DNA from: Blasia pusilla
Lineage: Eukaryota > Marchantiophyta > Marchantiopsida > Blasiales
DNA length: 64,000 nucleotides
Reading direction: 5' to 3'
Assembly (NCBI GenBank): GCA_050084515.1
Contig: CM114274.1
Location: 2,604,001-2,668,000, forward strand
The notes beneath the pieces were generated by a model, which searched no databases, was not told where the DNA came from, and saw nothing but the letters and a program-made list of their open reading frames with translations. Each line of letters starts with the position of its first letter. The stretch's first letter is position 1. This document shows positions 59,335 to 64,000 of the stretch, one piece after another. Made by a program: the position numbers and the translations under genes.

Positions 59335-61400
59335 ACTAGGCATTGTAGAATCTCTCCTCTACTTCAGTTAGCTTCATCCCAAAGCATTCATGACCTTGAG
59401 CTTTGCAAGCAGAAGACTTAGATTGAGTCCTAAATACTCAACCGGTTGCACGTTCCATAGATAGCCAAGAAGCGGCTAAGCGCTAATCACATCAAGTCTC
59501 CCCAAGTGCATACCATCTCCCTAGGAAGCCTCTTTCCCCAGCCTTGAACGATTTTCCCAAGTTGGTCACCTAAATAGGAGTGCATTGGTTAATTCCTTAA
59601 GGTGTGTTTCTTAGGTCAAACTTGAAACATAGCCAAGCACACATCATCGCTTCAGCGGAGAGGGAGAGGGCCCCCCTCCCCCGCCATGCTATAGGTACTT
59701 TTGGGTTCTTCGGGGGAACTCTACCTTCTCCATTGTCTCCCTTAGGCCCTTGATTTAGGCCCTTAATCCCGACATGCTCTATAACCCGCAGACCAATGTT
59801 TGACTAGTTATCCATCTAAATGGCTTAACAAAGGCTTCCTTCAACTTATGCAACTCTCCCCTTCCCAAAAGATTCTTGGAGCTTGGACTTTTATTTCATG
59901 TATATCATGGCTATTGCCCATCTTGACTCCCCGTTTGATGTCTCATGGTTTTCTTGCCGCCCTTTGTATTTTGTGACTAGTCTCATGGCATCTCCCTCAT
60001 CTTGACAACTCACATGTTCCTTGATTCTTGCCCTTGACCTGGAAGTTGGCTCCAAGGTCTAAAACCTTGTTTGCCTTGCCTTTTTTTGGTTGAGTAGCTA
60101 CACCCCTTTCTCACCTAACGATACTCATAAGATATGTGTGCGTCTCACCTAGCGTTAGTCCCGCGGTTGAATCTGTTGCCCTTCTTAGTCTTGCGACTAG
60201 CTAGTATAGGTTTTGATTTTGGTGGGTCACACCAAGGTATTTCCTCCTTGGATCCACGATCATGACTCACTTCTCGGGTCCTTGCTAATGTGCATATATG
60301 GATGCCATAGACTTAGCTGGCAAAACGAGGAATGGTGGCAAAACTTCCCGCGAAAGTAATCTTACGCGAGACAAAACCACATGTTGAGACTATCCTTAGG
60401 CAAGAAAGGATGTAGCTACTCGTAGGAATAAGGATGGCACAAGCAAGATGGGAAAACCTTGAGCCAATTAAGCTCAAAGTAAAGGGTAAGAAGCAAGGTA
60501 TAGAAGAGTACTCAAAAAAGGTAAGATGCCATAAAATTAGTCACAAAGGAAGCCAAGATAGCCACGAGAAGACAAAACCACACGTTGAGACTATCCTTAG
60601 GCAAGAAAGGATGTAGCTACTCGTAGGAATAAGGATGGCACAAGCAAGATGGGAAAACCTTGAGCCAATTAAGCTCAAAGTAAAGGGTAAGAAGCAAGGT
60701 ATAGAAGAGTACTCAAAAAAGGTAAGATGCCATAAAATAAGTCATAAAGGGCGGCAAGATAGCCACGAGAAGTCAAACGGCGGGAGTCAAAACCAATACT
60801 AGCCATGAGACATAAAAAACACGGGTGCAAGCTCCAAGATGTATTTGGGGAGTTGGGAGTCGCAAAATTTGCAAGAAGACTCTTCTGAGCCATCTTGAGG
60901 GGTAACTAGTCAAAGTCGGGTCCACAAGTAAAAAATCACGTTTGAGTTGTGGGCCAAAATTGAGGCCCCCAGATGGAAAATGGGAAAGGTGGGATTCCCA
61001 TGGAAAATCCCAAAATGACCTAAAGGGGGGGATCCTCTCACTCCCTATCCACTCAAGTCTGTGAACTAGGAATTAACCATGATGTGTGTTTTGTCATGTT
61101 TTAGGTTAAGCTAAGGAACCATTTAGAATGCCTATTGAGGAAATACTTGATGCACTTTGGTATAGGTAAGTGACTTTGGGAGATTGGTCGAGGCTTGGGA
61201 AAGAGGATTCCTAGAGAGATGCTACACACTAGGGGAGACTTGGACCCAATTAGTGCTTAGCGGCTTTTCGAGTACCTACAAAAACACACCATCAATTGGG
61301 CCTTTGAAACTCAACCCAAGACTTATGCTTAGAAAGGTCAAGGTTGGGAGTGCTTTGCGGTGAAGCAAGGATGAGTAGAGGTTAAACTCCATGACGTGAT
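59335..61400. repeat. Long imperfect inverted repeat (arms about 0.85 and 1.07 kb)
   Basis: The left arm (about 59335-60190) is repeated in reverse complement in the right arm (about 60325-61400). Anchor pairs: 59924-59976 with 60744-60795; 59471-59580 with about 61158-61275; 59797-59867 with about 60846-60925; 60090-60180 with about 60340-60425. All fit one symmetry centre once the 201-bp duplication in the right arm is allowed for. Identity by eye is roughly 70-80 percent. The spacer (about 60191-60324) holds an inverted copy of 59256-59335. No coding capacity is seen. Confidence 0.8.
60371..60772. repeat. Tandem duplication, 201 bp x 2
   Basis: Positions 60371-60571 (ACAAAACCACATGTTGAGAC start) are repeated at 60572-60772 with only a few differences. 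The duplication lies within the right arm of the inverted repeat and is younger than it. Confidence 0.92.
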
Positions 61401-61773
61401 ATCATGGCAATCCACCAAATAGGCCATGATTAGTGGGTGATCTTATATACAAGCTTAGATACAACAATCAACATGGTTAAAGACAAGGATAAGCCATGTA
61501 GGAGTAAGAAGAAGGTCCTGGTTCTAAAACCAATCCTAAGTCCTTGGCAACTTGTTAGAGGAGCTTAACCTTAGGGGGCTTGAAAACCAAGGAGACAAGC
61601 CCAAGGAGTCATCTTTGATGAAAAATAGGGTGAGTGGCGAGTCTCAAGGAAAGGTCCATGGGGGTTTAACTATCCGCAAGTTTCAATGAGGTCCAATACG
61701 CCATCTTTGAGGCATTGAAGGGTCAATTGCAAGCCAAAATGGACTTTTTGGTTGGGAAGATTTTCGTGCGCCT

Positions 61774-62348
61774 TGTCGTGCGAATCCACATCGTCATACA
61801 ACATACATCGCTGACATACCATACGCACATACATACATAACATAGACGAGAGTATCCACAAACGCAAGTGTACCACAACTGAAATCCGTGAAAGACCTAC
61901 TGTCATAAAACACGTTTACAATCACATACAATCGAGCCAAACCCACACCACGATGGGAGAATCTAGGTCAAAGCTTGGAAACACCATAGCCAAGAGCTCT
62001 ACTCACTACCAAGGCTAACTCCCCAACGCATAACAGGCTCAACTCAAAGAACTGATCGTTCTTTGAGGGCAAGCCACCTTATATCCTCCAACCTAAGAGC
62101 GGGCCCTCTTGGGAAAGTCACCCCCAAGTGAGTAACCCCAACCCTATGTATGGAACCGCATCTCTACCAAGCCACTACGGTCCTACATAAGGAATGGCCT
62201 CTACCAAAGACACCATACTCTACGACATAATCCGTATGGTCATGATGGTGTCGTGCGAATCCACATCGTCATACAACATACATCGACATACCATACGCAC
62301 ATATATACATAACATAGACGAGAGTATCCACAAACGCAAGTGTACCAC
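61774..62348 (-). repeat. LTR of another Gypsy-like element, also with terminal direct repeats
   Basis: A segment of about 103 bp starting TGTCGTGCGAATCCACATCG occurs at 61774 and again at 62249, bracketing a different middle part (475-bp offset). The second copy is followed by ACTCGCCCCCTAATGGCGGTTA, closely matching the sequence after the second A segment near 45002. On the minus strand this gives a GGGGGCG purine tract before the LTR start. A perfect 10-base hairpin (CTCAAAGAAC, loop TGATC) lies at 62043-62067. Confidence 0.65.
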
Positions 62349-62586
62349 AACTCGCCCCCTAATGGCGGTTAGGTCCCTCTAACTCCCGAGGTAGCCCTAT
62401 ACATCTACTACATGCTATACACCTTGTGTGCCCCTTCATGAGTGGCTCCCATGTGTGTTAGATACTTTTGGGACTCTAGTTAGGTGAGTAGAAGGAGCTA
62501 GAACAACAATCTGCAATTTAAATGGGATCATTGGTGCCATTCGGACCAAGATAGTGGCGACTCACATATCAAAGTTGGGACAGAAA

Positions 62587-62948
62587 TTAGCTTCATTTGT
62601 CCATGCTTACAACTCGGTGAGAAGAGCACCACAGGAAAAGTCCCTACTTCTTGGTGTATGGGCGTAACCCTCTCCGGTAGTAGAGTTGGAGTTGAAGACC
62701 GATCATACTCTAGAAGGGCACTTCCAACCTGAAGGTGGCAAAGATAGCAGTGGATATGATTGATGCCCTAGAGGAGGAGAGAAAGGCAACATTAGAGAAG
62801 TCCAAGGCCGTTCGACCAAAGGAAGATGAGGTTTGATAACCGAATACAACATGATCCAGTGAAGGAGGGGGACATGGTCTTTGATGTATGATAGTCGACC
62901 CCAAAAGTTTCGGAAAGCTACACATTCGATTGTTTAGGCCTTATCACG
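62587..62948 (+). pseudogene. Gypsy integrase C-terminal remnant
   Basis: Plus-strand blocks in three frames: HAYNSVRRAPQEKSPYFLVY followed by GRNPLR, as at the end of Gypsy integrase cores; NRIQHDPVKEGDMVF, the K-x-GD-x-V block; and KSFGKLHIRLFRPYHV, the GPY/F-like motif. Stops and shifts separate them. Its strand is opposite to the neighbouring LTR, so it belongs to a different insertion. It stops where the minisatellite begins. Confidence 0.75.
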
Positions 62949-64000
62949 TGAGGAGCGGGAGGGAAGTAATTATCACCGAGTGAGGCAAAGCAGGAGATCA
63001 GTGAGAGCGGTGAGGAGATCAGTGAGATCGGGTGAGGAGCAAAGCAGGGAAGTAATTATCGGTGAGGAGATAAGGTGAGATCAGTGAGGAGCAAAGCAGG
63101 GAAGTAATTATCAATTGAGGAGATAAGGTGAGATCGGGTGAGATCAGCGGTGAGGAGCAAGAGGAAGTAATTATCAAATCAGTGAGATCAGGTGAGGAAA
63201 GGGAAGTAATTAGCGGTGAGGAGATCGGTGAGGAGCAAGCAGGAAGTAATTATCACCGAGAGAGCAGTGAGATCAGTGAGATCGGGTGAGGAGTGAGGAG
63301 ATCAGTGAGATCAGTGAGGAGCAAAGAGGAAGTAATTATCACCGAGGAGATCAGGTGAGATCGGTGAGGAGCAAGCAGGGAAGTAATTATCACCGAGGAG
63401 ATCGGGTGAGATCAGTGAGGAGCAAGCAGGGAAGTAATTATCAACTCAGAGATCGGTGAGGAGCAAGAGGGAAGTAATTATCACCGAGGAGATCAGGTGA
63501 GAGTGAGGAGCAAAGAGGAAGAAATTATCACCGAGGAGCAAGCAGGGAGATCGGGTGAGATCAGTTGAGGAGGTGAGGAGATCAGTGAGATCGGTGAGGA
63601 GCAAGCAGGAAGTAATTATCACCGAGGAGATCAGGTGAGATCGGTGAGGAGCAGAGGAAGTAATTATCGGGTGAGGAGATCAGTGAGATCGGTGAGGAGC
63701 AAAGAGGAAGTAATTATCACCGAGAGAGCAGGAGGGAGATCAGGTGAGATCAGTGAGAGCAAAGAGGAAGTAATTATCACCGAGGAGATCAGGTGAGATC
63801 AGGTGAGGAGAGAAGAGGGAAGTAATTATCACCGAGGAGCAGGAAGGTGAGATCGTGAGGAGCAGTGTGAGATCAAGTGAGGAGCAGCAGGGAAGTAATT
63901 ATCACTTGAGGAGATCGGGTGAGATCAGGTGAGGAGAAGCAGGGAAGTAATTATCACCGAGGAGATCAGTGAGATCGTGAGTGAGGAGCAAGCAGGAAGT
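62945..64000. repeat. GA-rich minisatellite array, unit about 50 bp, runs off the window
   Basis: A motif GGAAGTAATTATCACCGAGG recurs about 18 times, often 50-52 bases apart (for example near 63333, 63385, 63436 and 63610, 63660, 63710). Between copies are variable numbers of GTGAGATC(A/G)G and GTGAGGAGCAAGCAG blocks. Units differ by small insertions and deletions, commonly one or two bases. The array is open at the right edge. Confidence 0.95.

Noticed and set aside
62945-64000. The regularly repeated array as a CRISPR
   Set aside because: It lacks constant repeats with unique spacers of equal length; both parts repeat and vary by indels, in a eukaryotic genome.

Overview
The window looks like nuclear DNA of a land plant. 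It has spliced genes with short exons and GT-AG introns, a plant-type organellar PPR protein, a plant-type TM9 (TMN) protein, Copia and chromovirus LTR retrotransposons with initiator-Met-tRNA primer sites, and long AT-rich intergenic stretches. A WASH-complex FAM21/WASHC2-like gene and a NodB polysaccharide deacetylase gene suggest a non-seed plant (bryophyte, lycophyte or fern) rather than a flowering plant. That placement is inference from gene content; no species can be named.

Left half (about 1-35 kb) is genic, and all five recognised genes lie on the minus strand: a FAM21/WASHC2 homologue (about 3.6-10.4 kb); just upstream of it a strongly diverged ribosomal protein uS14/RPS29 gene (10.6-11.4 kb); a NodB-fold polysaccharide deacetylase with at least eight exons (19.45-22.0 kb, one intron apparently GC-AG); an intronless transmembrane-9 superfamily gene (26.5-28.5 kb); and a seven-exon PPR gene of the At3g59040 type (31.2-34.7 kb). 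Exon joins for RPS29, the deacetylase and the PPR gene were worked out from splice sites and reading phase. FAM21 is only partly resolved. Between them lie an AT-rich stretch with decayed unrecognised minus-strand ORFs (11.8-16.4 kb) and a truncated Gypsy copy (16.4-18.2 kb).

Right half (35.4-64 kb) is a retrotransposon nest. A Copia element on the minus strand (35.4-58.5 kb) is split by a Ty3/Gypsy chromovirus on the plus strand (37,321-55,454; 5-bp target duplication CAGAT). The chromovirus carries a solo LTR of its own family inside its 5' LTR (duplication AAGGT), and is itself split by a second Gypsy element on the minus strand (44,247-54,508; duplication TTGC). All coding regions seen in the nest carry stops, frameshifts or deletions.

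Distal to the nest are a relict LTR, a long imperfect inverted repeat (about 59.3-61.4 kb, arms about 0.85-1.07 kb) with a 201-bp tandem duplication in one arm, an LTR with terminal direct repeats, an integrase remnant, and from 62.95 kb to the window end a GA-rich minisatellite with a unit of about 50 bp. No tRNA, rRNA or CRISPR array was recognised. The recognised genes do not form one pathway; their shared strand is probably coincidental.
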